Shown here: positions 16,705 through 26,261 of the stretch, piece by piece
How positions within the stretch are numbered: position 1 is the first letter of the stretch
How the letters are laid out: every line of letters begins with the position of its first letter
NCBI GenBank assembly: GCA_009777345.1
Contig: WRMB01000004.1
Coordinates: 1-64,000, forward strand
Length of the DNA stretch: 64,000 nucleotides
Direction: 5' to 3'
From: Micrococcales bacterium
GTDB lineage: Bacteria; Actinomycetota; Actinomycetes; Actinomycetales; Cellulomonadaceae
Made by a program: the position numbers and the translations under genes
Notes under the pieces: model-generated
Databases searched by the model: none
Seen by the model: only the letters and a program-made list of their open reading frames with translations
Told to the model about the DNA's origin: nothing

Positions 16705-19437
16705 ATGATGAGCACCCACACCGATGTCTCGCTGTCACCGCACGCCCTGCCCGCCGCTGAGGTACTGCGCCTCCTCGAGACCGACGCCGACGGTCTGACC
16801 AGCGACGACGCCACCGTCCGGCTGCTGAGCACCGGCCGCAACGCACTGCCTGACCCGCCGCGTCCGCCGGCCTGGCGCCGGTTCGTCGGGCACTTCGACG
16901 ACGTGCTCGTCTACATCCTGCTGACCGCGGCCGTGCTCAAGGCGATCCTCGGCAACTGGGTGGACTTCACGGTGATCCTCGCTGTCGCGGTGATCAACGC
17001 CCTGGTCGGGTTCCTCCAGGAGGGCCGGGCCCAGAAGGCCCTGGACTCGATCAAGCAGATGCTCTCCCTGGAAGCCCAGGTCCGGCGCGACGGGCAGTGG
17101 GGCCTGGTGGACGCCGCGACCCTGGTGCCCGGCGATGTCGTGCGGGTCCGGGCCGGTGACCGGGTACCGGCCGACCTGCGCCTGCTGACCGCGACGAACC
17201 TCCAGGTCGATGAGGCCGCGCTGACCGGCGAGTCGGTGCCGGCCGCCAAGGGTGTCGCACCGGTGGCCGACGACGCGGGCGTCGGCGACCGCACCTGCCT
17301 GCTGTTCTCCTCCACCCTGGTCACCACGGGGGTCGGCGAGGGCGTCGTCACCGCGACCGGGGCCGCCACCGAGATCGGCAAGATCCAGACGCTGGTGGCG
17401 GAGGTCGACCCGCTGGACACGCCCCTGACCCGGCAGCTGGCCCGGCTGGGCAAGCACCTGTCGATCCTCATCGCCGCCATGGCCGCGGTGATGCTGATCA
17501 TCGGGCGGGTCATCCACGACTTCCCGCGCGACGAGCTGATCTCGGCGGCCATCGGGTTCGCCGTGGCCGCCGTGCCTGAGGGCCTGCCGGCGCTGGTCAC
17601 CATCACCCTGGCGCTGGGCGTGCAGCAGATGGCCCGGCGCCGTGCCATCACCCGCCGGCTGACCGCCGTGGAGGCTCTGGGCGCGGTGACGACGATCTGC
17701 TCGGACAAGACCGGCACGCTCACCCAGAACGAGATGACCGTCCGGGTCGTCATCACCCCGCTGCGGACCTACACGGTGACGGGCAGCGGCTACTCCCCCT
17801 CCGGGCATCTGCTCGACCCCGGCGGCGAGGTCGCCACCGCCGCCGAGCACCAGGACCTGGACGCGCTGGTGCTGGCCGTCGGCTGTGCCAACGACGCCCG
17901 GCTCGAGCAGGTGGACGGGCGGTGGCGGGTGGTCGGCCAGCCCACCGAGGGTGCCCTGGACGTGCTGGCCGTCAAGGCCCAGGCCGCGACCGACGCGGTG
18001 ACCCGCGTCGCCCAGGTGCCGTTCGAGTCGGCGCACAAGCTGTCCGCGACGCTCGACGACGTACCGGGCACCGGGCGGGTCATCCACGTCATCGGCGCGC
18101 CCGACCGGCTGCTGGAACGCTGTACCGCGCAGTGGTCCGGTATCGGCACCGCCCGGCTGGACACCGCGGTGTGGGAGGCGACGAACGACGAGCTCGGCGC
18201 CCAGGGCCTGCGGGTGCTGGCCGCGGCCTCGTTCCCGGCTACGGCCCGTCCGGCGGCGGCCGACCCGGACGCCCTGACCTTGGCCGACCTGGACACCGGG
18301 CTGGTCTTCCTCGGCCTGGTCGGCATCGTCGACCCGCCCCGCCCCGAGGCGACCGCCGCCGTCGCCGACTGCCACGCGGCGGGGATCGGCGTGAAGATGA
18401 TCACCGGCGACCACGCGGGCACCGCCGTGGCCATCGCCCGCGAGCTGGGCATCGTCGGCGACGGCGCGGTCGTCGCGCTCACCGGTGCCGAGCTGGAGGC
18501 GATGTCGCAGTCCGAGCTGCGCCAGCGGGTGCGGGAGGTGGACGTGTTCGCCCGGACCAGCCCCGAGCACAAGATCCGCATCGTCCGGGCCCTGCAGTCG
18601 CACGGCGAGGTCGTGGCGATGACCGGCGACGGCGTGAACGACGCCCCGGCGCTGACCCGCGCCGATATCGGCGTCGCCATGGGTATCAAGGGCACCGAGG
18701 CGACCAAGGACGCGGCGGACATCGTGCTGGCCGACGACAACTTCGCCACTATCGAACGCGCCGTCGAAGAGGGCCGCCGGATCTACGACAACATCCGCAA
18801 GTCCGTGGTGTTCCTGCTGCCCACCAACGGGGCCCAGTCCCTGGTGATCCTGGTCGCGGTGCTGTTCGGGCTGACCCTGCCGCTGGACCCGGTGCAGATC
18901 TTGTGGGTCAACCTGGTCACCGCGGTGACCCTGTCGCTGGCCCTGGCCGCCGAGCCCGCCGAACCGTCGATCATGCGCCGCCCGCCGCGCGACCCGTCCG
19001 AGCCGCTGCTGTCGCGTCCGTCGCTGGTCCTGGTGCTGCTGGTATCGGTCATCATCGGCGCCGCCACCCTGCTGGTCTTCGCGCTGGAACGCAACGCCGG
19101 GGTGGACCTGGCCCGCGCCCAGACCGTCGCCGTCGGGATGCTCGCGGCCGGTCAGGGCGCCTACCTGCTGTCCTGCCGCTTCCTCGCCACCTCGAGCCTG
19201 CACCCCCGCGTGCTGCGCGGTAACCGTCTGGTCTGGGCCGCCTTCGGCGCCTTGCTGCTCCTCCAGCTGGTCTTCACCTACGCCCCTTTCATGCACACCT
19301 GGTTCCACTCGGCCCCCATCTACCCCCGAGACTGGGCCCTGCTCGTCGGCCTCTCCGCCGTCGTCTTCCTCCTCACCGAGGCCGCCAAGACCGTCAGCCG
19401 ACACGTCCCCAGCCCGACACACCAAACACGGGCCTGA
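16705..19437 (+). CDS. P2-type cation-transporting ATPase
   Basis: 910 residues. A cation-ATPase N domain is followed by the actuator with TGES, the M4 motif PEGLPALVTITLA, phosphorylation site CSDKTGTLT with D334, and the hinge TGDGVNDAPAL. There is no N-terminal heavy-metal domain, so it belongs to the P2 group (CtpF/PMR1-like). The M6 segment NLVTAVTLSLALAAEP differs from classical Ca-ATPases, so the ion cannot be assigned with confidence. ATG 16705 is used. The next structure downstream is the palindrome at 19,521. Confidence 0.85.
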   Translation: MMSTHTDVSLSPHALPAAEVLRLLETDADGLTSDDATVRLLSTGRNALPDPPRPPAWRRFVGHFDDVLVYILLTAAVLKAILGNWVDFTVILAVAVINALVGFLQEGRAQKALDSIKQMLSLEAQVRRDGQWGLVDAATLVPGDVVRVRAGDRVPADLRLLTATNLQVDEAALTGESVPAAKGVAPVADDAGVGDRTCLLFSSTLVTTGVGEGVVTATGAATEIGKIQTLVAEVDPLDTPLTRQLARLGKHLSILIAAMAAVMLIIGRVIHDFPRDELISAAIGFAVAAVPEGLPALVTITLALGVQQMARRRAITRRLTAVEALGAVTTICSDKTGTLTQNEMTVRVVITPLRTYTVTGSGYSPSGHLLDPGGEVATAAEHQDLDALVLAVGCANDARLEQVDGRWRVVGQPTEGALDVLAVKAQAATDAVTRVAQVPFESAHKLSATLDDVPGTGRVIHVIGAPDRLLERCTAQWSGIGTARLDTAVWEATNDELGAQGLRVLAAASFPATARPAAADPDALTLADLDTGLVFLGLVGIVDPPRPEATAAVADCHAAGIGVKMITGDHAGTAVAIARELGIVGDGAVVALTGAELEAMSQSELRQRVREVDVFARTSPEHKIRIVRALQSHGEVVAMTGDGVNDAPALTRADIGVAMGIKGTEATKDAADIVLADDNFATIERAVEEGRRIYDNIRKSVVFLLPTNGAQSLVILVAVLFGLTLPLDPVQILWVNLVTAVTLSLALAAEPAEPSIMRRPPRDPSEPLLSRPSLVLVLLVSVIIGAATLLVFALERNAGVDLARAQTVAVGMLAAGQGAYLLSCRFLATSSLHPRVLRGNRLVWAAFGALLLLQLVFTYAPFMHTWFHSAPIYPRDWALLVGLSAVVFLLTEAAKTVSRHVPSPTHQTRA

Positions 19438-19520
19438 GGACCGACTGTCACGCCAGGGTGCGGCTCGCCCCGGCCCCAGCATGGTCGAGGGACGAAGTTC
19501 CGGACGAGGGACCTCCTCGA

Positions 19521-19581
19521 TTCGAGACTTTTGTCGCGGATTCGAGAGTTTTACTCTCGAATCCGCGACAGAACTATCGAA
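19521..19581. repeat. 61-bp palindromic element, copy 1
   Basis: Two 29-bp arms (19521-19549 and 19553-19581) flank TTT and pair with three mismatches. The arms contain tgtcgcggattcgagagt. A second full copy lies at 58853-58913 and a decayed one at 32-94. This copy follows the P-type ATPase gene and faces the minus-strand tRNA region, so it may act as a bidirectional terminator. Confidence 0.85.
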
Positions 19582-19665
19582 CTGGTGCGGTCGTCTCGGC
19601 GCGATGCCTGCGGGGCTGAAGTCCCAAGCGACGGGTACGTCTCGGGCCGTTCCCGGGCGGCGGTA

Positions 19666-19770
19666 TCAGGGTGCGAGGTCGATGACGGCGGCGCGCATGA
19701 GGCGGACCACCTCGTCGGTCTCGTCGTAGAGGTAGGCCCGGGCGAGCGCGTCGTTGAAGGCGGACGCCAC
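19666..19770 (-). pseudogene. Short gene remnant (C-terminal fragment)
   Basis: A 34-codon reading from GTG 19770 ends ...AYLYDETDEVVRLMRAAVIDLAP and looks like a real protein C-terminus, with normal amino-acid use and no family I can name. Upstream the frame runs into the hairpin module beside the initiator tRNA, so the rest of the gene has been lost. It may be left over from an integration next to the tRNA. Confidence 0.3.
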
Positions 19771-19791
19771 CCCACCACCCCAACCACCCAA

Positions 19792-19910
19792 CCCGACCAC
19801 GCCGGGGGCCACGGGGGCTCGCCCCCGTGCGGGTGCGGGGCCAGGCCCCGCACAACATGACGAGAGCGACGCGGCTTGCGTTCCGCAAGCACACGTCGCT
19901 CTCGATCTCG
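19792..19910 (-). repeat. Three-hairpin module 3' of the initiator tRNA
   Basis: Read on the minus strand after the tRNA, three perfect or near-perfect hairpins follow each other: 19862-19903 (stem about 19 bp), 19833-19853 (stem gtgcggggcc) and 19810-19829 (stem cacgggggc). The same module, about 75-80 percent identical by eye, follows tmRNA at 59798-59925. It probably ends or processes the transcript. There is no U-run. Confidence 0.75.
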
Positions 19911-19984
19911 TAGCGGGGGCAGGATTTGAACCTGCGACCTCTGGGTTATGAGCCCAGCGAGCTACCGAACTGCTCCACCCCGCG
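19911..19984 (-). tRNA. Initiator tRNA-fMet (CAT)
   Basis: 74 nt folds into a cloverleaf with anticodon CAT in loop CTCATAA. The anticodon stem CTGGG/CCCAG gives the three G-C pairs required of initiator tRNA. The first acceptor pair is mismatched (C1 against U72), another initiator mark that blocks formyl-Met-tRNA hydrolysis and elongator use. Discriminator A is at 19911 and CCA is not encoded. The T arm reads CAGGTTCAAATCCTG. Confidence 0.95.
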
Positions 19985-19995
19985 TCGGCCTCCCT

Positions 19996-20025
19996 ACTTT
20001 ACACTGGTTTCCCCGAGGATGCCAA
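19996..20025 (-). promoter_or_regulatory. Promoter of the initiator tRNA gene
   Basis: On the minus strand, TTGGCA (20020-20025) and TAAAGT (19996-20001) are separated by 18 bases, and the tRNA 5' end lies 11 bases downstream of the -10 box. This is a good vegetative-sigma promoter. Confidence 0.7.
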
Positions 20026-20058
20026 ACATGCAGGTCAGGCTGTTAGACGCGCTGGGAT

Positions 20059-20092
20059 CGCCTGGCTGCGGCTGTCGGGCCCCAGCCAGGCG
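20059..20092 (-). terminator. Hairpin after the UPF0182 gene
   Basis: A 10-bp stem (cgcctggctg pairing with cagccaggcg) lies 11 bases past the stop of the minus-strand UPF0182 gene. It has no U-tract, which is common for GC-rich actinobacterial terminators. Confidence 0.55.
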
Positions 20093-20102
20093 TCCCCGGC
20101 CT

Positions 20103-23100
20103 CTAGAGGCGGGCCTCCGCGTCCAACGCTCTGGTTATGGCGTCGCTGAGGGCATCCTGGGCTGCCCCGTAGGCAGCCCAGTCGTGGTTCGCCAGTGCCG
20201 CCTGGGAGTCTTCGATCGCCTTCTGGGCGTCCTGCAGGGCCTTGTCCAGATCGGCTCTAGCCCCGGTGTCGGTGCCGGTGCCGGTATCGGTGCCCGGCGG
20301 CTGGTCGGTATCGGGTGGCGTCTCGGTCGACCCGGGGTCGTCGCCGTCGGGACTCTCGCCCGTACCCGGGGTCGCACCGGAGTCGTCGCCGAACACCTGG
20401 ACCAGGGCTTCGTCCAGGGTGTCGGCGAACCCGATCTTGCCGCCGAAGCTCACCAGCACCTTCTGCAGCTTGGGGAACGTCATCCCCGCGGCCGACGCCT
20501 GCACGTACACCGGTTGCACGTAGAGCAGGCTGCCGCCGACCGGCAGGGTCAGCAGGTTGCCGCGCAGCGTCGTCGAGTCGCCCTGCTTCAGCAGGTTGAG
20601 GTACGTCGACACCTCGGTGTTGGCGATGAAGTTCGCCTGGGCCTGCTGCGGTGCCGGCACGGTCGAGTTGCGCGGCAGCTCCAGCAGCCGGATCTTGCCG
20701 TAGCCGTCGGACTTCTTCCCCTTGACGCTGCCTGCCTCAGCGTCCACCGCCAGGTACCCGGTCAGTACCGGGCGCGCGTTCGCCCCGTACGGCTGGAACG
20801 TGGACATCAGCGAGAACGTCGCCGCGTCCTGGTCGGGTGTCTTCAGGGTCAGGTAGTACGGCGGCTGGTCCACGGTCGTCGAGGCCGGGTCCCGGGAGTT
20901 CTGCCAGAAGTCGTCGCCGCGGTAGAACTTCTCGGGATTGGTCTCGTGGTAGCGGCCCAGCAGGGTGCGCTGCACCTTGAACATGTTCTCCGGGTACCGC
21001 AGGTGGCTCATCAGGTCGCCGCTGATCTTGGACATCGGCTGGATCGTGCCGGGGAAGATACCGTCCCACGCCTTGAGGATCGGGTCGTCCGGGTCCCAGG
21101 CGTACAGGTCGACCGAACCGTCGTAGGCGTCCACCGTCGCCTTCACCGAGTTGCGGATGTAGTTCACCGTCTCGGGCCGCAGCGCCGAGACGGTGCTCGA
21201 CGACTGGGTCAGCGAGTCCGTCGTGGCGTCCTCCAGCGACGCCGCCGCCGAGTACGGGTAGTGGTCGGTCGTGGTGTACCCGTCGACGATCCACTTCACC
21301 CGGCCGTCGACGACCGCCGGGTAGACCCGGCCGTCCAGGGTCAGGTACGGGGCGACCTTGGCCACCCGTTCCTTCGGGTCACGGTCGTAGAGGATCTGCG
21401 AGTGGGGCGTCACCCGGTCGGAGAACAGGATGTCCCCCGAACCGAACTTGATGGCGAACAGCAGCTTGTTCCACGGGCTGCCGATCGACGGCCCCGCCTT
21501 GACCGTCTGGGTGGGGTACTGGATGTTCCGCGTCTCGTCCCCGCTGGAGTAGTCCAGCTCCCAGCAGCCGTCCTGACCAGCGGCGGCCTGATCGGTCGTG
21601 GGCGTCGGCGGCGCCGTCGGACCGGCCGACTCCCGGTCGGCCGCCGAGCAGGCACCTGCCGGTCCGCCGACTATGGAGTACTCCGGAGACATCTGGCCGA
21701 AGTAGATCCGCGGCTCGTAGTCGCCCAGCGCACCCGACGACGGGATGTTCGACTCGAAGAACAGCGGTTCGCCCTCGCGGTTGACGGCGTTGCCGTAGGC
21801 CGCGACCACACCGAAGCCGTGGGTGTACACCGTGACCTCGTTGACCCAGCTGCGCTGCGACGCCGACAGACCGCTCTGGTCCAGCTCGCGCACCGCGATG
21901 ATGGTGTCGCGGCTGTCGCCGTCGATCGTGTACCGGTCCACCGCGAGCGTGTCGGGGAACGAGTAGAACCCGCGGATCTGCTGCTGCTGCTTGAACGACG
22001 GGCTGACGATGGTCGGGTCGAGCAGCCGGATCGAGGCGGTGGTCTCGGTGTCCTCGCGCAGCTGTCCGGCCTCGACGGTGACCTCCGCCTCGCCGTACGG
22101 CTGTACCACGACCTGGTCGATGCCGTAGGCGGCCCGGGTGGCCGCGATATTGCGCTCGATGTACACCCTCTCCCTGGCCTGCGCGTTGGGCTGCACCTGG
22201 AAACGCTGGACGATCGCCGGGTAGATACCGCCGACCACGATCGCGGCGATGATCATCACCGCGACCCCGACCGCGGGCAGCCGCCAGTTGCCGCGCACCG
22301 CGGTGAGCACGAAGACCGCCGCGACCAGCAGCGCCGCGATCGCGAGGATCACCTTGGCCGGGATCACCGCGTTGACGTCGGTGTACCCGGCACCGGCGTA
22401 CTTCGAGGAGTTCTTCATCAGCAGCGAGTACTGGTCCAGCCAGAAGCTGCCCGCGAGGACGACGAGGATCACCGCGCCGGTCGTGGCCAGCTGGATCCGG
22501 GCCGCCCGGGAGGTGCGCGGCGTGTCGGAGCGGCCCGCGATCCTGATCCCGCCGTACAGGTAGTGCGTGGCGAGCCCGACCAGGCCCGACAGCACCGCGG
22601 TGGCCAGGCAGAACGACACCACGAACCGCAGCAGCGGCAGGGTGAAGACGTAGAAGCCCAGGTCCAGGCCGAACTGCGGGTCCTTGGTGCCGAAGGTCTG
22701 ACGGTGCAGGAACAGCTGCACGTCGGCCCAGCGCCCGGCCGCCGCACCGGCGGCGAACAGGCCGAGCACCACCGGCAGCACGATCATGACGACCTTGCGC
22801 AGCGGCTCGATGGCCTCGCGGTACTGGTCGAGGTTCCGCTGCTCGGCGTCCGAGGGCGGGTACACCGGCCGGGACCGGTAGGCCACGGCCATGCTCGCGA
22901 ACACCGCCCCGGCCATGACCAGCAGGCCGAGCAGGCCGACCACGGCCTTCGTGCCCCACTCGACGTACAGGACCTTGCCGTAGCCGAGCTGCTGGAACCA
23001 CAGCACCTCGGTCCAGACCTGGGCCAGCACGACGAGGAGTACGACGAGGCCGCCGACCACGACCAGCGTCGGGACGAGGGGACCACGCTTGCGACGGCTC

Positions 23101-23138
23101 GGAGGAGGGGCAGGACGGGGCTTCGCGGTGGCGCTCAC
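20103..23138 (-). CDS. UPF0182 (COG1615) large membrane protein
   Basis: 1011 residues, the normal size. Residues about 20-330 hold seven membrane helices, beginning PTLVVVGGLVVLLVVLAQVW. The large external part runs to about 900, and a Gly/Asp/Thr/Pro-rich linker (residues 920-970) leads to a short C-terminal helix region. The family is widespread in actinobacteria and cyanobacteria; its function is unknown. It is normally encoded next to a PDZ/Lon-like protease gene, as here (120 bases upstream, same strand), and the two may share a membrane quality-control role. Confidence 0.9.
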   Translation of the reverse strand: MSATAKPRPAPPPSRRKRGPLVPTLVVVGGLVVLLVVLAQVWTEVLWFQQLGYGKVLYVEWGTKAVVGLLGLLVMAGAVFASMAVAYRSRPVYPPSDAEQRNLDQYREAIEPLRKVVMIVLPVVLGLFAAGAAAGRWADVQLFLHRQTFGTKDPQFGLDLGFYVFTLPLLRFVVSFCLATAVLSGLVGLATHYLYGGIRIAGRSDTPRTSRAARIQLATTGAVILVVLAGSFWLDQYSLLMKNSSKYAGAGYTDVNAVIPAKVILAIAALLVAAVFVLTAVRGNWRLPAVGVAVMIIAAIVVGGIYPAIVQRFQVQPNAQARERVYIERNIAATRAAYGIDQVVVQPYGEAEVTVEAGQLREDTETTASIRLLDPTIVSPSFKQQQQIRGFYSFPDTLAVDRYTIDGDSRDTIIAVRELDQSGLSASQRSWVNEVTVYTHGFGVVAAYGNAVNREGEPLFFESNIPSSGALGDYEPRIYFGQMSPEYSIVGGPAGACSAADRESAGPTAPPTPTTDQAAAGQDGCWELDYSSGDETRNIQYPTQTVKAGPSIGSPWNKLLFAIKFGSGDILFSDRVTPHSQILYDRDPKERVAKVAPYLTLDGRVYPAVVDGRVKWIVDGYTTTDHYPYSAAASLEDATTDSLTQSSSTVSALRPETVNYIRNSVKATVDAYDGSVDLYAWDPDDPILKAWDGIFPGTIQPMSKISGDLMSHLRYPENMFKVQRTLLGRYHETNPEKFYRGDDFWQNSRDPASTTVDQPPYYLTLKTPDQDAATFSLMSTFQPYGANARPVLTGYLAVDAEAGSVKGKKSDGYGKIRLLELPRNSTVPAPQQAQANFIANTEVSTYLNLLKQGDSTTLRGNLLTLPVGGSLLYVQPVYVQASAAGMTFPKLQKVLVSFGGKIGFADTLDEALVQVFGDDSGATPGTGESPDGDDPGSTETPPDTDQPPGTDTGTGTDTGARADLDKALQDAQKAIEDSQAALANHDWAAYGAAQDALSDAITRALDAEARL

Positions 23139-23257
23139 AGTTCCCTCGGGCAGGACGGATCGTCGGACGTACCAGAACTCTACGCGACCCGACGCGGGTC
23201 CTCAGCCCCTGACCCACCGACGGCGCTCCAGAACAAGATGCCCGCGGGGGCACCGGC

Positions 23258-24370
23258 TCAACGAGTGCAGGTGGGCAGACGGGCCCCTTTGCCGGAGCCG
23301 ATCGCGACGACCGCCTCGCGCGCCTCGTGCAGGGTGTCCACCGCGACGACGTGCAGGCCGGACGGGACGTGCCCGACCACCTCGTCGCAGTTGGACCGCG
23401 GCGCCAGGAACCAGTCGGCGCCGTCGCGCCGGGCGCCGGCCATCTTGTGCTGTATGCCGCCGATCGGGCCGACGCTGCCCAGCTCGTCGATCGCGCCGGT
23501 CCCGGCGATGCGCTGACCGCCGACCTCGTCCTCAGGAGTGAGCAGGTCGATGATGCCCAGGGCGAACATCGTGCCCGCCGACGGGCCGCCGATGTTGTCG
23601 ATGTTGATGGTGACCTCGACCGGCAGGTCGAACGTCCGGTCGATGTTGATCCCGAGCAGCGCCCCGCCGTCCTCGCGCTCGCTGGTCACCACCGGCAGGT
23701 GGAGCTCGTCGTCGCCGCGGCGTACGTCCACCGTCACGGTGGTGCCCGGTTCGGTCGCCCTGAGGATCTGGGTCAGCACCCCGAAGTCGGGGGTGGGTGT
23801 GCCTTCCAGCCCGAGTATGACGTCACCTGGCTCCAGCACGTCCTGCGCACCGGAACCGGCCATCACGTTGTGGACCGTCAGCGTGGTCGGTATCTCGTAG
23901 CCCAGCTCGGTCAGCGCGGCCACGGTGGCCTCCTCCTGCGAGGTGACCATCTGCACCTGGTTGGCCTGGTCGATCTGGGCCCGGGTGACCTCGGGCTCCT
24001 CGACCACCTGCGACACCTGCGACCAGGGCGACGACCAGCCGCGCAGCACCTCCACCGGGAAGGCCTTGATACCTGGGGTGCCCTTGGCCGAGACCGTGGT
24101 CAGCCGCAGCTCGCCGCTCGCCGGGTAGGTCGGCGCACCGGAGACCGCGATGAGCGGCTCACCGTCGACCTCCCCGAGCACGTCCACCGTCGGACCGGGC
24201 ATGAGGATCTGGTACGGGGCGGGCAGCACCATCAGCACCGTCAGCAGGCAGGCGCTGACCAGCATGCTCACCGTGAGCGTCACCGACCGCGGGCTCACCG
24301 GGTCCACCGGTGGCGGCGTCCTGACTGCGAACGGGTCCGGCGCCGGAGGTAGGTTCAGCTCATCGTCCAC
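23258..24370 (-). CDS. Membrane-anchored PDZ/Lon-type (S16) serine protease, YlbL-like
   Basis: 370 residues. One N-terminal membrane helix (about 37-57) is followed by a PDZ domain (about 145-215, GSGAQDVLEPGDVILGLEGT) and an S16 protease domain with catalytic Ser in GGPSAGTMFALGIID and Lys in GGIQHKMAGAR, the Ser-Lys dyad of Lon without the ATPase. GTG 24370 is chosen because it begins the conserved soluble leader; the frame continues upstream without protein-like sequence. It should degrade membrane or secreted proteins and is encoded beside UPF0182. Confidence 0.85.
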   Translation of the reverse strand: MDDELNLPPAPDPFAVRTPPPVDPVSPRSVTLTVSMLVSACLLTVLMVLPAPYQILMPGPTVDVLGEVDGEPLIAVSGAPTYPASGELRLTTVSAKGTPGIKAFPVEVLRGWSSPWSQVSQVVEEPEVTRAQIDQANQVQMVTSQEEATVAALTELGYEIPTTLTVHNVMAGSGAQDVLEPGDVILGLEGTPTPDFGVLTQILRATEPGTTVTVDVRRGDDELHLPVVTSEREDGGALLGINIDRTFDLPVEVTINIDNIGGPSAGTMFALGIIDLLTPEDEVGGQRIAGTGAIDELGSVGPIGGIQHKMAGARRDGADWFLAPRSNCDEVVGHVPSGLHVVAVDTLHEAREAVVAIGSGKGARLPTCTR

Positions 24371-24535
24371 ACCGGCATCATGCCGTACTCGGCACTGTGA
24401 TCGGTGACTGCGCCGACAGCGAACCTGGGCCGCCGCCGTGCTGGCCGGACGGGCCCAGACGGTTACGGTGGGTGGTACCTGCGACCCCGCTGACGGGGGT
24501 ACCGAGCGCAGCGAGCAGCACCCGTCTGGAGCGAT

Positions 24536-25888
24536 ATGAGCGACCGCCCGCCCGCCGAACCGCCCACCGGCCCCCCCGCCTGGGAAGACCTGCTGCGGAT
24601 GCTGCTCGGCCCGAACGCGGACGAGGCGATCGCGATGGTCCGCGCCTCCGGGATCGACCTGGGCGTCGCCACGGACCTGCCCGGCGACCCGGAGACCATC
24701 CGGGCGGCCCTGCGCCAGGTGCAGCCCTTCCTCGCCGGTGCCGACGACGCTCCGGTCAGATGGTCGGCGGTGCACGACCTGGCCCGCCAGACGGCCGCCG
24801 AGGGCGGCGACCCTTCCCCTGGACGGGCCGCCGTCCGGCAGGCCGTGGACGCGCTGACCACCGCCGACCTGTGGCTGGACCAGGTGACCGGGTTCGACCC
24901 GGCCCCCGGGCGGCGGGCCGCCTGGAGCCGCGCCGAGTGGGTGGAGGCCACGCTGCCCGCCTGGCGGTCGCTGACCGAGCCGATCGCGGCGGCCCTGACC
25001 GAGGCGCTGAGCACCCGGCTGGCGGGGGCCACCGACGAGTCGCTCGACCAGATCGTCTCGTCGATGGCCCACCAGGTCGGCCAGGTGCTGTTCGGCCTGC
25101 AGATCGGGCAGGCGGCCGGGACGCTGGCCCGGGACGTGTTCGGCACCACCGACCTGGGCGTGCCGCTGGTCGACTCCCCGGCGGTCGCGCTGCTGCCGAG
25201 CAACGTCGCGGCTTTCGCCGACGGGCTGGACTCTCCCGTCGAGGAGGTCCGGCTGTTCCTCGCCGTCCGGGAGGCCGCCGCGGCCCGGCTGTTCGCGGGT
25301 GCCCCGTGGCTGCGCGGCTGGCTGACCTCAGCCGTGGAGGCCTACGCCCGGGGTATCACGATCGACCCGGACCAGCTCGACGACCTGATGCGCCAGATCG
25401 ACCCGAACGACCCGGCGTCGCTGCGGGCCGCGGTGACCGAGGGCCTGTTCGAACCCCGGACCACACCGGCGCAGGAGGCCGCCCTGGCCCGCCTGGAGAC
25501 GGCGCTGGCACTGGTCGAGGGGTGGGTGGACGAGGTCAGCACCGCCGCCGTCACCAAGCACCTGCCTGACGCCGTGGCGCTGCGCGAGATGATGCGCCGC
25601 CGTCGGGCCGCGGGCGGACCGGCCGAGCACACCTTTGCCACCCTGGTCGGCCTGCGGCTGCGGCCCCGACGGCTGCGCGACGCCGCCCGCCTGTGGGCCG
25701 CCGTCGCCGCCGACTCCTCGGCGGAGGAGCGTGACGCGGTGTGGCACCACCCGGACCTCATGCCCGGTCCGGACGACCTGGACGACCCCGACGGCTACCC
25801 CGCCCGGCGCCGGGCAGCCGACCAGGGCACCGATGACCTCGACCAGGCCCTGGCCGATATCCTCGGCCCCGACGAACCGCCTGCCTGA
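24536..25888 (+). CDS. DUF2342 zinc-metalloprotease-like protein
   Basis: 450 residues of the actinobacterial DUF2342 family (putative hydrolase or zinc-dependent metalloprotease). Recognisable blocks are MAHQVGQVLFGLQIGQAAGTLARDVFG split around residues 180-210, FLAVREAAAARLFAGAPWL near 240 and GWVDEVSTAA near 325. As I recall, many relatives have His in the EAAHxRLF block where this protein has Ala, so catalysis is uncertain. It is divergent from the PDZ protease, the usual gene pair. Confidence 0.8.
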   Translation: MSDRPPAEPPTGPPAWEDLLRMLLGPNADEAIAMVRASGIDLGVATDLPGDPETIRAALRQVQPFLAGADDAPVRWSAVHDLARQTAAEGGDPSPGRAAVRQAVDALTTADLWLDQVTGFDPAPGRRAAWSRAEWVEATLPAWRSLTEPIAAALTEALSTRLAGATDESLDQIVSSMAHQVGQVLFGLQIGQAAGTLARDVFGTTDLGVPLVDSPAVALLPSNVAAFADGLDSPVEEVRLFLAVREAAAARLFAGAPWLRGWLTSAVEAYARGITIDPDQLDDLMRQIDPNDPASLRAAVTEGLFEPRTTPAQEAALARLETALALVEGWVDEVSTAAVTKHLPDAVALREMMRRRRAAGGPAEHTFATLVGLRLRPRRLRDAARLWAAVAADSSAEERDAVWHHPDLMPGPDDLDDPDGYPARRRAADQGTDDLDQALADILGPDEPPA

Positions 25889-26017
25889 CGTCGGCACATC
25901 TCATCTTGGACGTCGTCCACCGCGTTACCCAGATGCCCGTACCCTGAACGCACAGCGCGGCCGTCACGGCGGCCGTCCCACCGGAGATCCCGGTGCCGAC
26001 AGATGGAAGGGCAGACG

Positions 26018-26176
26018 ATGGCCGAGACCTACTCGGGCGAGTTCTACTGCGTGAAGTGCAAGGCGAAGGTCACCACGACGGGGGAGGTCGTCGTCTCCGA
26101 GACCGGACGCAAGTCCGCGAAGGCGACCTGTCCGACGTGCGGTACCAAGCTCACCCGGTTCCTGCCCAAGGACTGA
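26018..26176 (+). CDS. DUF5679 zinc-ribbon protein
   Basis: 52 residues. Two Cys pairs, CVKC at about 11-14 and CPTC at about 38-41, form a zinc ribbon around a central hairpin (VVVSETGRKSAKATCPTCG). It matches the small DUF5679 proteins found between DUF2342 and ThiF genes in many actinobacteria. ATG 26018 follows GGAAGGG. The function is unknown; nucleic-acid or protein binding is plausible for a ribbon of this size. Confidence 0.85.
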   Translation: MAETYSGEFYCVKCKAKVTTTGEVVVSETGRKSAKATCPTCGTKLTRFLPKD

Positions 26177-26261
26177 CCGGGAGAGCGGCTCGACGGGCTG
26201 TCCCGTCGGACCTGTGGACAGCGCACCGCACCTCCGGCCTGCCACCTGGCACCCTGACTAG

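Noticed and set aside
24440..24535. A riboswitch or attenuator before the DUF2342 gene, based on the gtacc hairpin.
   Set aside because: Only a short imperfect hairpin is present, with no conserved riboswitch core.
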